Source of the DNA: Burkholderia ambifaria AMMD
Lineage (GTDB): Bacteria; Pseudomonadota; Gammaproteobacteria; Burkholderiales; Burkholderiaceae
Length of the DNA stretch: 64,000 bases
Assembly: GCF_000203915.1 (NCBI RefSeq)
Contig: NC_008392.1
Location: 992,001-1,056,000 of the forward strand
Direction of reading: 5' to 3'
Shown here: in pieces, positions 26,003 to 35,521 of the stretch
How positions within the stretch are numbered: the first letter of the stretch is position 1
How the letters are laid out: every line of letters starts with the position of its first letter
Translations under genes and position numbers: made by a program
Notes under the pieces: generated by a model
Told to the model about the DNA's origin: nothing
Seen by the model: the letters and a program-made list of their open reading frames with translations, nothing else
Databases searched by the model: none

Positions 26003-26659
26003 ATGAAGGAAGATACCGTGCAGACGAATGGATCGATCAACGCCGTGATCCCGGACAGCCAACTGGCCCGCGAGGTCACGCAACTCATTCGCGATACCGA
26101 GGGCGAGTTGCTGTTCAACCACTCGACTCGCGTCTACCTGTGGGGTGCGCTGCTCGGCGCACGAAACAACATCGCGTTCGATCGCGAGTTGCTCTACGTG
26201 GCGGCCATGTTTCATGACATCGGGTTGACGTCGATCTATCACGAAAGCCAGCTTCGCTTCGAAGTGGACGGCGCCAATGCGGCGCGCGATTTCCTGCGAA
26301 GCCATCGCATCAGCGAGGCAGACATCGAGAGGGTGTGGACAGCGGTGGCGCTCCACACGACGCCCGGCATTCCGGAGCACATGCATGGAGAAATCGCGCT
26401 GGTACAAGCGGGCGCGGGGATGGACGTGGCAGGGCGCGGCTTCGAGCAGTTCACCGACGAACAACGCGCCGCGGTGGTCGACGCCTATCCGCGCGGCGCC
26501 GACTTTGCCAACAAGATGATCGATGCGTTCTACGACGGCATGAAGCATCGCCCGGGCACGACGTTCGGCACCTTCAACGACGACTTCCTCGCGCACAAGG
26601 ATCCGGGATTCGTCCGCGTCGATCTGTGCAGCGTCATGTTGAATTCGAGCTGGGGCTGA
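26003..26659 (+). CDS. HD-domain protein, cyanamide hydratase-like
   Basis: A cytoplasmic metal-dependent enzyme of about 218 residues. The HD motif is visible as FNHSTRVYLWGALLG (first His), AAMFHDIGL (His-Asp) and WTAVALHTTPGI (further His), matching HD proteins related to cyanamide hydratase. The ATG at 26003 is given. A GTG at 26018 has a better ribosome site (AAGGAAG five bases away) and may be the true start. It is divergent from the MocR regulator. The substrate is unknown; a small nitrile or amide-type hydrolase role is possible. Confidence 0.82.
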   Translation: MKEDTVQTNGSINAVIPDSQLAREVTQLIRDTEGELLFNHSTRVYLWGALLGARNNIAFDRELLYVAAMFHDIGLTSIYHESQLRFEVDGANAARDFLRSHRISEADIERVWTAVALHTTPGIPEHMHGEIALVQAGAGMDVAGRGFEQFTDEQRAAVVDAYPRGADFANKMIDAFYDGMKHRPGTTFGTFNDDFLAHKDPGFVRVDLCSVMLNSSWG

Positions 26660-26807
26660 GGTTTCTTCGCTTTGCGTGCGGACTCATCGGTGCGACCGAA
26701 TGCCCGCTGAGATCTGGCACGGATAATGGTCGGAAGAAAGTGTGTCGGCGCCGACGCGCACAGGCGCCGGCGCAAGAATTCGGGCGCAAAAAACGGCCCT
26801 CCATCCC

Positions 26808-26835
26808 CTTGAAATTTTCCGCAGAATACCTATCT
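26808..26835 (+). promoter_or_regulatory. Heat-shock sigma factor (RpoH)-type promoter of hsp20
   Basis: CTTGAAA at 26808-26814 and CCTATCT at 26829-26835 with 14 bp between. This fits the sigma-32 consensus CTTGAAA-N11-16-CCCATNT well. The same arrangement with identical spacing precedes the hsp20 pseudogene. Confidence 0.7.
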
Positions 26836-26942
26836 TAAGTTTCGCTCAGGCAGACGCGCGGGCCGCTTCACTCCGCGCGCTGCGTGTTTCGATTTGTTTG
26901 CCAGCAAGGTGGCAGGCGAACTGGAGCGCGTAGGCCCGTTCG

Positions 26943-26964
26943 CCTCCATGCTGCCTCGAGGAGG
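26943..26964 (+). promoter_or_regulatory. Candidate ROSE-like RNA thermometer over the hsp20 ribosome site
   Basis: CCTCC (26943-26947) can pair with GGAGG (26960-26964), the Shine-Dalgarno sequence of the next gene, enclosing ATGCTGCCTCGA. The layout CCUCC-(A)UGCU-CC...GGAGGAU resembles the terminal hairpin of ROSE thermometers found before hsp20 genes. No folding calculation was run. Confidence 0.5.
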
Positions 26965-26972
26965 ATGTGATC

Positions 26973-27413
26973 ATGAGCGATCTCTACTTCGGAACCGACC
27001 TCTTCAGCGAGTTCGACCGCCTGCAGCAGCAGATGGCGCAACTCTTCGGCGGTTTCCCGTCCAGCATCCGCGCGAGCCGTTTCGGCACGTTCCCGCAGGT
27101 CAATATCGGTGCGACAGACGATTCGATCGAGATCGTCGCGTTCGCGCCCGGCGTCGAGGCCGGCGCGTTCGACGTGTCGATCGACAAGGGGCTCTTGACC
27201 ATCAGCGGCGAGCGCAAATCGTCGCAGCCCGACACGGACAGCGAGCGGCGCACCTATGCGCAGGAGCGTTTTAGCGGGATGTTCCGGCGCGTCATCGAGC
27301 TGCCCGAAACCGCTGATCCCGACAAGGTTCAGGCGCGCTACGAAAACGGCTGTCTGTCGATCAGCATCGGCAAGCGCGAATCGTCCAGGCCGCGCGCCAT
27401 CACCGTCCAGTAA
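26973..27413 (+). CDS. Small heat shock protein Hsp20, first copy
   Basis: A 146-residue ATP-independent holdase of the alpha-crystallin family, which binds unfolding proteins in the cytoplasm. The alpha-crystallin domain runs from about residue 40 (PQVNIGATDDSIEIVAFAPG) through GLLTISGERKS and RFSGMFRRVIELPETAD to YENGCLSISIGK. The ATG at 26973 follows GAGGAGG; an in-frame GTG two codons earlier is possible. It heads a row of three hsp20 genes (15-bp gap to the next). It is preceded by a heat-shock promoter and a thermometer-like hairpin. Confidence 0.95.
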   Translation: MSDLYFGTDLFSEFDRLQQQMAQLFGGFPSSIRASRFGTFPQVNIGATDDSIEIVAFAPGVEAGAFDVSIDKGLLTISGERKSSQPDTDSERRTYAQERFSGMFRRVIELPETADPDKVQARYENGCLSISIGKRESSRPRAITVQ

Positions 27414-27428
27414 TACGAGGAGCCGATC

Positions 27429-27836
27429 ATGAAAGACACTACCCAGCTGGCGGAACGGGATTCGTCTGCCGTCGCCCGTCGCGGAACCGAGCAGCCGGTG
27501 CGCCGCATGACACTCGTGCCGGCCGTCGACGTCTACGAGGACAGCCAGGGCGTCACGCTGTGGGCCGATTTGCCCGGCGTCACGAAGGACAAGCTCGACG
27601 TCAAGGTTCACGACAGCAGTCTACTGATCGAGGCCGAGGCAATGGTGCCGACGCCGCAAGACCTGCGGGTGCAGCATGCCGAGATCCGTGAGCCGCATTT
27701 CGCGCGCACGTTCACGCTGTCGGCGGACTTCGACACGTCCAGGATCGAGGCGAGCCTCCAGGATGGCGTGCTGAAGCTGACGATCCCGCGCCGCGACGAA
27801 GCGCGTCCACGACGCATCGAAATCAAGACCAGCTGA
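27429..27836 (+). CDS. Small heat shock protein Hsp20, second copy
   Basis: A 135-residue Hsp20 whose crystallin domain reads LVPAVDVYEDSQGVTLWADL, PGVTKDKLDVKV, SLLIEAEA, PHFARTFTLSADFDTSRIEA and DGVLKLTIPRRDEARPRRIE. The first 25 residues are a variable N-terminal arm with many charged residues. GAGGAG lies at good spacing before the ATG. It is 15 bp from the first copy, so they are co-transcribed. Its low similarity to the first copy suggests old paralogs that may form mixed oligomers. Confidence 0.94.
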   Translation: MKDTTQLAERDSSAVARRGTEQPVRRMTLVPAVDVYEDSQGVTLWADLPGVTKDKLDVKVHDSSLLIEAEAMVPTPQDLRVQHAEIREPHFARTFTLSADFDTSRIEASLQDGVLKLTIPRRDEARPRRIEIKTS

Positions 27837-27931
27837 TGCGTCGGCTGCCGCGGTGCAGCACGGGGTGCCTCGCTCGGTACCCGCTGCGCTGCCCGCGGCT
27901 CAAACCAGTTGAAGCTGAATTGGAGCACGCC

Positions 27932-28495
27932 ATGAACACCGATCCGAAAAAGTGGAACCCCTTCAAGTTTCTTCGCGGCGCTGCCCGCAAGTCCGATGCG
28001 GAAGGCGCGGAAAACGCGTCGGCCAGCGAGCAATGGCGCGCGTCGTGGCCTGACATTTCGCGCCTGTTCTCGCGCGAATCATGGGGTGCGATGGAGGACT
28101 TCTTTCATGACCCGTTTGCCGGCCGCGGCGCGCTCGAGCGCTGGTTCGGCGACTTCAGTTCATCGCGCTTCCAGCCGCGCATCGACGTCGTCGACGAAGG
28201 GCCGGTGCTGCGCGTGACCGCCGAACTGCCCGGCATGGAGCGCGACGATCTGAAGGTGAGCGTCGAGGATGGGGCAATCGTGCTGCGCGGCGAGAAAAGG
28301 CAGGACGTGCACAGTGAGGAAAACGGCTGCTACCGGCTGGAGCGCGCGCATGGAAGCTTCACGCGCACGATCCCGATGCCGGAAAACGCCGATCCCGAGC
28401 ACACGTTGGCAAAGTTCGACAACGGCGTCCTCACGCTGACCGTGCCGAAATCGGAACCGGCCAAATTCACGAGCCGCACGATCGATATCGGCTGA
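27932..28495 (+). CDS. Small heat shock protein Hsp20, third copy
   Basis: A 187-residue Hsp20 with a longer N-terminal region (MNTDPKKWNPFKFLRGAARK, then Ala/Glu-rich sequence to about residue 70). The crystallin domain follows with RIDVVDEGPVLRVTAELPGM, IVLRGEKRQD, GSFTRTIPMPENAD and FDNGVLTLTVPKSE. The ATG at 27932 is preferred to the longer frame that would start directly after the second copy. It is about 95 bp after the second hsp20. A terminator before the convergent small gene is not obvious. Confidence 0.93.
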   Translation: MNTDPKKWNPFKFLRGAARKSDAEGAENASASEQWRASWPDISRLFSRESWGAMEDFFHDPFAGRGALERWFGDFSSSRFQPRIDVVDEGPVLRVTAELPGMERDDLKVSVEDGAIVLRGEKRQDVHSEENGCYRLERAHGSFTRTIPMPENADPEHTLAKFDNGVLTLTVPKSEPAKFTSRTIDIG

Positions 28496-28531
28496 TGTAA
28501 CGCACCGCGCGTCGGAACCGACGCGCCCGGC

Positions 28532-28786
28532 TCACTCGTCCGCCATCAAATGACGAATCACGAGTGCCGGATCGGCGATATCCAGAATCAGACGGCGCAG
28601 GATGCGCCGGCGCATGTGTTCCTCGTCGAGTATCCAGGGCGCGCCCTTCTCGCTGAGATAACGGGTGATCGCGTCCTGGTGATCGGCGTTGGCGGGCAGG
28701 TTCAAGCGGACCGCCAGCAGTCCAGCCACGACGTCGTCGATATCGACGTCCAGCGGTTTCGAATCGATGTTCAGCTTCAGTTTCAT
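28532..28786 (-). CDS. Small hypothetical protein between hsp20 and groEL
   Basis: An 84-residue protein beginning MKLKLNIDSKPLDVDIDDVV, followed by LLAVRLNLPANADHQDAI and an Arg/Leu-rich helical end (RRRILRRLILDI). It starts after a GGAGC ribosome site. It lies downstream of groEL on the same strand (about 105 bp) and may be transcribed with the chaperonin. The start 'LKLNIDGKPL.VD' resembles small stress-island proteins, but I do not recognise a named family. Confidence 0.65.
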   Translation of the reverse strand: MKLKLNIDSKPLDVDIDDVVAGLLAVRLNLPANADHQDAITRYLSEKGAPWILDEEHMRRRILRRLILDIADPALVIRHLMADE

Positions 28787-28891
28787 GGTCGCTCCGCCAC
28801 AAAAAGCGGCGCCGCATGACGGGAACGACTTGCGGCGCCGAACGCATTGCGCCGGCCGCGACTGTCAGCCGGCGCGTGCAAGACCCGCAGG

Positions 28892-30583
<1,692 letters not shown>

Positions 30584-30591
30584 TCAGGATC

Positions 30592-30909
30592 TCAGGCGGC
30601 CTTGCGGGACGCGCCGGTATCGGACTCGAGGACGCCCATCACGTCTTCCTCACGCATGACGAGGAGTTCGTCGCCATCGACCTTGACGGTCTGGCCTGCG
30701 TATTTGCCGAAGAGAACCTGGTCACCGACTTTCACCTGGAGCGCGCGCAGCGTTCCATCCTGCAGCAGCCGGCCGCTGCCGACCGCGACGACTTCACCCT
30801 GTTCGGGCTTTTCCGCGGCCGAGTCGGGAATCACGATGCCCGAGGCCGTCGTCCGCTGCGTCTCGATTCGCTTGACGATAACCCGGTCGTAGAGGGGACG
30901 AATCTGCAT
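30592..30909 (-). CDS. groES: 10-kDa co-chaperonin GroES, accessory copy
   Basis: The lid of the GroEL chamber, 105 residues. It starts [20 protein letters not shown] and contains the mobile-loop region [18 protein letters not shown] and the C-terminal [19 protein letters not shown]. The ATG at 30909 is preferred because AGGAG lies six bases upstream; another ATG two codons before would overlap that site. The protein has about eight extra residues ([10 protein letters not shown]) after the usual end. It is the first gene of groESL. Confidence 0.96.
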   Translation of the reverse strand: MQIRPLYDRVIVKRIETQRTTASGIVIPDSAAEKPEQGEVVAVGSGRLLQDGTLRALQVKVGDQVLFGKYAGQTVKVDGDELLVMREEDVMGVLESDTGASRKAA

Positions 30910-31018
30910 TCTCATCTCCTGAGCGATTGAAGGTTCACGAAAAAGGAATCCGGTTGCCGGGCGTCCTCACACGTAAGAGTCGCCGCCGGGCAGCCGCACC
31001 ACTGTCTGGCGGATAGCG

Positions 31019-31047
31019 AAATAGAGGCGCCCATCGCGCCCTTCAAG
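31019..31047 (-). promoter_or_regulatory. Heat-shock sigma factor-type promoter of groESL
   Basis: On the minus strand CTTGAAG (31047-31041) is followed, after about 15 bp, by TCTATTT (31025-31019). This matches the sigma-32 pattern as seen at the hsp20 genes. It starts about 110 bp before groES and overlaps the foot of a hairpin (AGAGGC...GCCTCT, 31046-31065) that ends the upstream gene. Confidence 0.55.
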
Positions 31048-31080
31048 AGGCGTGAAAAAGCCTCTTTGTAACAAATTGTT

Positions 31081-31719
31081 TCAGCGCGGCAGCAGGATGC
31101 GGCGGACCGCACCGAGGCGGTAAACCGTGCGGCCGCGCCCATTCGCACGACGCGGCACAGGCGGCACAGGACAGGGCGGCTCGCGTCCGCCATCGGCGTC
31201 GAGCGTGTCGTCCGGCTCGTCGAGCGTGCACCACACGCCGCCCTTGACGGGCCGGAACAGCCAGCGCACGTAGCCTTTGCGCGCGGCAAGCTGCATCAGC
31301 TCGTCGCGATCGGTTTCGTCAACGAGAAGCTGCGAGGGGTCGGCCGCGTGCTCGCCATAGTCGCCGAACGCCTGACGGCACGCGAGCGCTTCGGCAGCGC
31401 TGGCGCCAATCACGTTGCAGCCGCGCCGCTCGACGCGCTCCACGTCCCATGCGCCGGATTGCCACGCGGCATCGAGCAGCATGGCTTCGACGGTCTCGAA
31501 GCTATGCCAGGGTGCATCGATCTGGAAAGCCGAGCCCGGAACCGGCCGCGGCGGAATCTCGACGCCGGGCAGGGCGAGCGGTGTCGCGCGCCGGAATCCA
31601 TGCCAGTGGAGTATCGCGAAGAGCGGGGTATTGACCTGTGCGGCCGCCGTGACCGTGACGGCAAAGAGCGGCATGCGCACGCTGTCCATCTGTTCCCGAA
31701 GCATATCGAAAAGGACCAT
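31081..31719 (-). CDS. Hypothetical stress-island protein
   Basis: A 212-residue protein starting MVLFDMLREQMDSVRMPLFA after a GGGAGG ribosome site. It has a hydrophobic stretch (FAVTVTAAAQVNTPLFAILHW), several Trp residues and a low-complexity, Pro/Arg-rich C-terminus (PPCPVPPVPRRANGRG). The function is not recognised. It stands between the hsp20 pseudogene and groESL and is divergent from the pseudogene, so it may also respond to heat or other stress. A longer frame upstream lacks support. Confidence 0.6.
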   Translation of the reverse strand: MVLFDMLREQMDSVRMPLFAVTVTAAAQVNTPLFAILHWHGFRRATPLALPGVEIPPRPVPGSAFQIDAPWHSFETVEAMLLDAAWQSGAWDVERVERRGCNVIGASAAEALACRQAFGDYGEHAADPSQLLVDETDRDELMQLAARKGYVRWLFRPVKGGVWCTLDEPDDTLDADGGREPPCPVPPVPRRANGRGRTVYRLGAVRRILLPR

Positions 31720-31750
31720 GAAGCCTCCCGGATGACATGTTGCAGGGCCT

Positions 31751-31778
31751 CTTGAAATTTCCGTTGCTTGCGCTATTT
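31751..31778 (+). promoter_or_regulatory. Heat-shock-type promoter of the hsp20 pseudogene
   Basis: CTTGAAA (31751-31757) and GCTATTT (31772-31778) with 14 bp between, the same spacing as at the intact hsp20. It shows that the control region was copied with the gene. Confidence 0.5.
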
Positions 31779-31917
31779 TATGCATCGCTCAGGCAGTCGC
31801 GATAAGCGCTGCGTGTTTCGATTTGTTTGTCGGTGGAGCTTTTCCACGGACGGGCGAACTGGAGCGCGTGGTCCGGTTCGTTCTTCGTGAGAGGCCTCCG
31901 GTTTCAAGGAGCCAGTC

Positions 31918-32225
31918 ATGAGCGATCTTTTCTTCAGCACAAATCTGCTGGGCGAATTCGACCGCCTGCACCGGCAGATGGCCAGCGTCCTTGCTGGCTT
32001 TCCCGCGCGCCCGCGCGCGATGCGCAACGAACTTTTTTCTCCACATCGGCCGCACCGACGACAGCGTCGAGATCGCCGCGATCGCTGGCGGCGCTCGACC
32101 GTGTAGCGACCGATGGATCGCTTGACCAGGGGCGCTGACGATCAGCGACGTGTGCAAGCCGCCAACGTACGCGACACGCACCCTCGGCACCGGCTGTCTC
32201 GATGACACCGGCTCGGCGGCGCGCT
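31918..32225 (+). pseudogene. Broken hsp20 paralog
   Basis: The start is clearly homologous to the hsp20 at 26973: MSDLFFSTNLLGEFDRLHRQM against MSDLYFGTDLFSEFDRLQQQM. After about 40 codons the frame shifts and the crystallin domain continues in other frames as IGRTDDSVEIAAIAGG, then GALTISD, and a remnant similar to ENGCL. Internal deletions are also needed, and the readable frame stops at 32104. The upstream region keeps the promoter, leader and an SD-covering hairpin (CTCC/GGAG, 31896-31911). A 62-residue peptide could still be made, but no functional Hsp20. Confidence 0.85.
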
Positions 32226-32342
32226 TCCTTGCGTGAGCGCGCCGCGGCGCATGGCGGCGGCGCCGTTCCATACGGCCTGCACGACGCGTCACTTTTCTGC
32301 ACCGTACCCCTGCATTGGGACGATGTCTTATGGGAGACCAAA

Positions 32343-32579
32343 ATGCTCAGCCCGCACGAATTTGCGACCTTGATGCTGGTTCGCCAGGCGCCGGACCAGA
32401 TCGATATGAATCGCGCCGAGCTCGACGCACTGTTGGAGCGCCAACTGGTGATGCTCGAACATTGCGCCGCAGGCGCACGCCGCGCCTACCTGACCGAGAA
32501 GGGCAAAACGTTCCTCGACGCGCTGCACCCGAGCGACACACCACGCCGCAGCCGGCAGACTACTGACAACGGCGGTTGA
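32343..32579 (+). CDS. Small hypothetical protein, possibly winged-helix-like
   Basis: A 78-residue protein: MLSPHEFATLMLVRQAPDQI, DMNRAELDALLERQLVMLEH, then RRAYLTEKGKTFLDAL. The order of helices ending in '.YLTEKGK.FL..L' resembles the wing part of small winged-helix proteins, but it is too short to be sure. It has a GGGAGA ribosome site. It is one of a row of small stress-island genes, and its role is unknown. Confidence 0.6.
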   Translation: MLSPHEFATLMLVRQAPDQIDMNRAELDALLERQLVMLEHCAAGARRAYLTEKGKTFLDALHPSDTPRRSRQTTDNGG

Positions 32580-32724
32580 CGAAGCAGGGAGGCGGCTACT
32601 GGACGCGCTGCGTGATTGACTGCGCGATCTCAACGACAAGCTTTCCGTCGCGCGTCGGGCTTGCGGCAGCGACAGCCGACATCGTGTGGCCCGCGCTCAG
32701 GCGATGCACTGCAGGAGGTGTCGT

Positions 32725-32967
32725 ATGCAAACGGACAACGTCATCGAGTATCACGGCTGCGAGGTCCGGCCGGTGGTAACCGCCACCGGCGGTGGTCGCT
32801 ATGCAGCATCGGCCATCGTCACCGACCGCGCCGGCGAAACACGCACGCTCGGCGTCGATGGGGACTTCGCCGATGCGCAGGAAGCGCGCAATGAAGCGCT
32901 GGAGCTTGCCGTCGCATGGATCCAGCAGCGCTCGGTCGTGTCGGAGCGGTATGTCCGACGGACCTAG
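32725..32967 (+). CDS. Small conserved-looking stress-island protein
   Basis: An 80-residue protein starting MQTDNVIEYHGCEVRPVVTA after a perfect AGGAGG site at six bases. It has an antiparallel beta pattern (GGRYAASAIVTDRAGETRTL) followed by one amphipathic helix (DAQEARNEALELAVAWIQQR). The same beta-sheet-plus-helix plan appears in the gene at 33598. The helix, with its Ala-rich face and 'A..WI', resembles many small uncharacterised Burkholderia proteins. No function can be given. Confidence 0.7.
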   Translation: MQTDNVIEYHGCEVRPVVTATGGGRYAASAIVTDRAGETRTLGVDGDFADAQEARNEALELAVAWIQQRSVVSERYVRRT

Positions 32968-33181
32968 CGTGCCGGTTGGAAACGGGGCTCGCCAGGCGTT
33001 CCATGCATGAACGTCCGCACGAACCACGATATCGAGCCGATGCAGTCGTGCATATAAGCCAAATGTGCTCACAGGGTACGAATCGCCGATGAAACGACCG
33101 GAAAGGAGGGGTTTATAGGCGAATACGACTGGATGTTGACGAGCATACTTGAGATCCCAATGACTCGAACCGGGCTCGTCC

Positions 33182-33421
33182 ATGGTGACCCTGAATATGC
33201 AAGCGATTGCGTGCGGCAAGACGATTCACGTTGTGCTGATGGCTGATGCCGGGAGTGCCAACGTTTTCGTGATGGACAACGAGAACGGCTCCCGTCAATC
33301 GCAGAGCATGAAGGTTCGCCAATACCTCGACGCAGGGATGACCGACGCGAGTGTTGCCCGCCATGTGATCAGTGTTGTCGTGGCGGCGATCGAACGTCGT
33401 GGTCACCGATGGGCGCACTGA
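33182..33421 (+). CDS. Small hypothetical protein
   Basis: A 79-residue frame (MVTLNMQAIACGKTIHVVLM, MKVRQYLDAGMTDASVARHV, ISVVVAAIERRGHRW). Alternating hydrophobic residues suggest a beta strand pair and helices. The ribosome site is weak and no family is recognised. It lies in the stress island between two better supported small genes. Confidence 0.45.
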   Translation: MVTLNMQAIACGKTIHVVLMADAGSANVFVMDNENGSRQSQSMKVRQYLDAGMTDASVARHVISVVVAAIERRGHRWAH

Positions 33422-33597
33422 ACTTCTGCTTGCTCGTTGAGGTTGATTAACCGGTACGAGGCTCGCGTTCGCGTTGACGGTCGGCTACGTGCTCCCCTTC
33501 ATGCCGGGATACGGTTCAATTCTCAACGCCCGACGCGCGTTCCGCGCTGCTTCTGCGACAGCACGGCTCGCGGCAACCGGCCACGGAGGAGTGGCAA

Positions 33598-33813
33598 ATG
33601 CTCATCAATTCGACGCGGTTCCGAATCGATCCGACGCCGCGCAGGGCTGACGGAGAATTCATCGCGCACGTGAGGATCATCACGATTCTGGAGGACGGCG
33701 ACGAGAGAGAAGTGCACGCCAGCGGCGACCTGGCCGGCTTCGATGTGCGTGACGATGCAGTTGCGTATGCAACGAAGTGGGCCGAGGAATGGCTGGCCGC
33801 TCAATTTGGCTGA
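33598..33813 (+). CDS. Small stress-island protein related in plan to the gene at 32725
   Basis: A 71-residue protein: MLINSTRFRIDPTPRRADGE, FIAHVRIITILEDGDEREVH, then helix DDAVAYATKWAEEWLAAQFG. GGAGGAG stands before the ATG. Like the 32725 product it is a short beta sheet followed by one helix ending in '.W...'. It may be a distant paralog of that protein. Function unknown. Confidence 0.65.
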   Translation: MLINSTRFRIDPTPRRADGEFIAHVRIITILEDGDEREVHASGDLAGFDVRDDAVAYATKWAEEWLAAQFG

Positions 33814-33862
33814 ACTTGGGGAACGGTAACGCCGCTTCTTCGGCCATCGCGGCGCGCTACAT

Positions 33863-34174
33863 TCACGGCCGCTTCATCTCCTCGCTTTCCATCACTGCCT
33901 GTCGCGCTTCGCTTGCGGAAACGGATTCCATCGCTGCGTCGACCGACGCCAATGCATACTCGCAGGCCAATTTCGTTTCTTCGATGTCGGCCTCCGGCTC
34001 TTCGTCGTCGTTCGGAGGCGGATCGAGCATGTCCCGAAGCATCGTCGCCAGCTCCGGCGTGTCCCACGGTTCGCCTTTTTGATTTTTCCGCTTGATGTAG
34101 TGGCGAATTTCCGCGTCTTGTTCGAGTGTGAGCGGCAGGTGCCGAAACGTGCTGTTCGGGTTCGCGTCAAGCAT
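33863..34174 (-). CDS. Acidic small hypothetical protein
   Basis: A 103-residue protein that begins MLDANPNSTFRHLPLTLEQD and has a strongly acidic middle (PPPNDDEEPEADIEETKLA) and a helical end. It has a GGGAG ribosome site at eight bases. The N-terminal 'LTLEQDAEIRHYIKRKNQKG' looks like a short helical DNA or protein-binding segment. No family is recognised. A second small gene lies about 70 bp upstream on the same strand. Confidence 0.6.
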   Translation of the reverse strand: MLDANPNSTFRHLPLTLEQDAEIRHYIKRKNQKGEPWDTPELATMLRDMLDPPPNDDEEPEADIEETKLACEYALASVDAAMESVSASEARQAVMESEEMKRP

Positions 34175-34243
34175 GATGTTGCTCCCGGGTCATACAGGGT
34201 GGATGCCGCGACTGTCGAGGGCCCGCACGCGCTCGGCAAACGC

Positions 34244-34480
34244 TTATTTGCGGAAGCTCGCATCCTGGATTCGCTGGAGGCGAGCAAAAAGCTCATCCAT
34301 CTGGAGTTCGAGGACCTTGTTTCGCTCGAATCGCAAGCGGAGTTTGTTGAGCTTGACTCGCCAGTACGCGGGATCATTGACGGACGATCGGTTGACGAAC
34401 GCATGTTGCGTCTTTTCAAGTAATCCGATCGATCGCCTGATATTGGCCAGCTCGTGCTCCACATCGCAGTACCAGCTCAT
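34244..34480 (-). CDS. Small coiled-coil-like hypothetical protein
   Basis: A 78-residue, mostly helical protein (MSWYCDVEHELANIRRSIGL, WRVKLNKLRLRFERNKVLEL, QMDELFARLQRIQDASF) with heptad-like Leu spacing. AAGGTGG precedes the ATG at 34480. It is followed on the same strand by the acidic small protein, so they may be co-expressed partners (basic helical and acidic). Function unknown. Confidence 0.55.
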   Translation of the reverse strand: MSWYCDVEHELANIRRSIGLLEKTQHAFVNRSSVNDPAYWRVKLNKLRLRFERNKVLELQMDELFARLQRIQDASFRK

Positions 34481-34489
34481 GATTGCCAC

Positions 34490-35041
34490 CTTCCATTTGG
34501 GATTTGAAATTATTGTTCGCTGAGCTGCGAAAACTCGTCACGAACCGGGTGGCGCTCGTGGCGACGAACCGTGAGGATGAGCCCGTTCTTTCCGGATCGC
34601 CGACGCATGGCGGGGTGACGCGAAAGGGGCAACGACACGTGCGAGAGAGGGGCGGGGGCGGGGTGAGCAGTCAAGCCGCTTACGTGCACTCGGGCAAATT
34701 CATCATACGCGCATCCAACTTCGCGCGCGGGTCTTATTTTTGCCGCGGTGAAGCGGCGTTCGGCGGGAAATTGGGCTAGACGGGTATCGAGATGAGGCGT
34801 GACGTGTTTGCGTGGAATCGGAGTGCGTGACGGTCGGCGGATTCGTGTCGATCATTGCGATCGTGGGGGACGTCGTGGAGACGGTGTACGCGGCGGGGGC
34901 GCCGTGACAGCGAGCGGGGCCGGCGCGAGATCGGCATCCGCAAGGCGCTGCGTTCAATGCTTGAGCGACGCACAAGCTCGAATTCGAAGTGCTGCACGGA
35001 ACAAGCACAACGCTCCCGTCGGCTACCGTTCCGACCGCCTT
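34490..35041. other. Non-coding stretch with a gene remnant
   Basis: About 550 bp with no complete gene. The only recognisable content is a fragment similar to an ABC permease at 34827-34953. The rest shows mixed frames with stops. Confidence 0.5.
34827..34953 (+). pseudogene. Fragment of a MacB/FtsX-type permease
   Basis: One frame reads VTVGGFVSIIAIVGDVVETV and continues YAAGA; after a frameshift the sequence RREIGIRKAL appears. The last is the strongly conserved motif of MacB/FtsX permeases, which follows 'VTER' in intact proteins. Only some 40 codons remain, so it would be a decayed remnant. Chance similarity cannot be excluded. Confidence 0.35.
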
Positions 35042-35356
35042 TTACGCGTCTTTCAGCCAGGGCATTTCCACGGGCGACACGACCAGTTGCCGGAATTCGC
35101 GTTTCAGATCGAAGATGAATCCGACCAGGATCATGGAGTCCGCGTAAGGAATCGGAAAGACATGCGGATTTTCCGGAGTACGCAGCGGGCGCTCGGGTGT
35201 GTCCGCTGTCGCCGCGGCGTTCTCGCGAACGCTTTCCAGTTCGTCGGCCATGGCCGGGCCACTGACTTTCAGCACACGGCTACGCAGGTCGCTAAAGGGC
35301 TCGATGCGCGCGGCGTCTTCGTGGTATTCGGGCACTTCGTAAATGAACCAGGACAT
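35042..35356 (-). CDS. Hypothetical protein
   Basis: A 104-residue protein starting MSWFIYEVPEYHEDAARIEP with GGGAGA before the ATG. The middle is helical and charged, and the end has beta-like VFPIPYADSMILVGFIFDLK. No signal peptide or membrane helix is evident. It is transcribed alone, convergent to nothing nearby, at the end of the stress-island small-gene row. No family is recognised. Confidence 0.6.
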   Translation of the reverse strand: MSWFIYEVPEYHEDAARIEPFSDLRSRVLKVSGPAMADELESVRENAAATADTPERPLRTPENPHVFPIPYADSMILVGFIFDLKREFRQLVVSPVEMPWLKDA

Positions 35357-35521
35357 TGTCGTCTCCCATGAGAAGGGGCGCTATTCTAACGCTGCGCGAG
35401 GATCCGCCGAAAATCGACCATGTTGTGTGATGGCCGCGGTCGCTGCGAGTCAGTCTACCAGCGGCGATTTCTGACGATGCGGGCCGCCGCCGCGGAAGCG
35501 TTCTGCCGGCTAACCCAATCA

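Larger units (their letters stand above)
26660..26972. other. Upstream region and leader of the first hsp20 gene
   Basis: About 310 bp without a gene. It holds a heat-shock-type promoter at 26808 and, after it, a leader of some 130 nt. That leader is partly identical to the sequence before the broken hsp20 at 31918 (shared GCTGCGTGTTTCGATTTGTT and GCGAACTGGAGCGCGT). The leader ends in a hairpin that can cover the ribosome site. Confidence 0.7.

Noticed and set aside
31044..31070. Hairpin AGAGGC/GCCTCT as a strong intrinsic terminator
   Set aside because: A stem exists, but no proper T-run follows on the minus strand, where the upstream gene ends; it is only mentioned with the groESL promoter.
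30910..31080. A CIRCE element before groESL
   Set aside because: No TTAGCACTC-N9-GAGTGCTAA-like sequence is present; a sigma-32-type promoter is seen instead.
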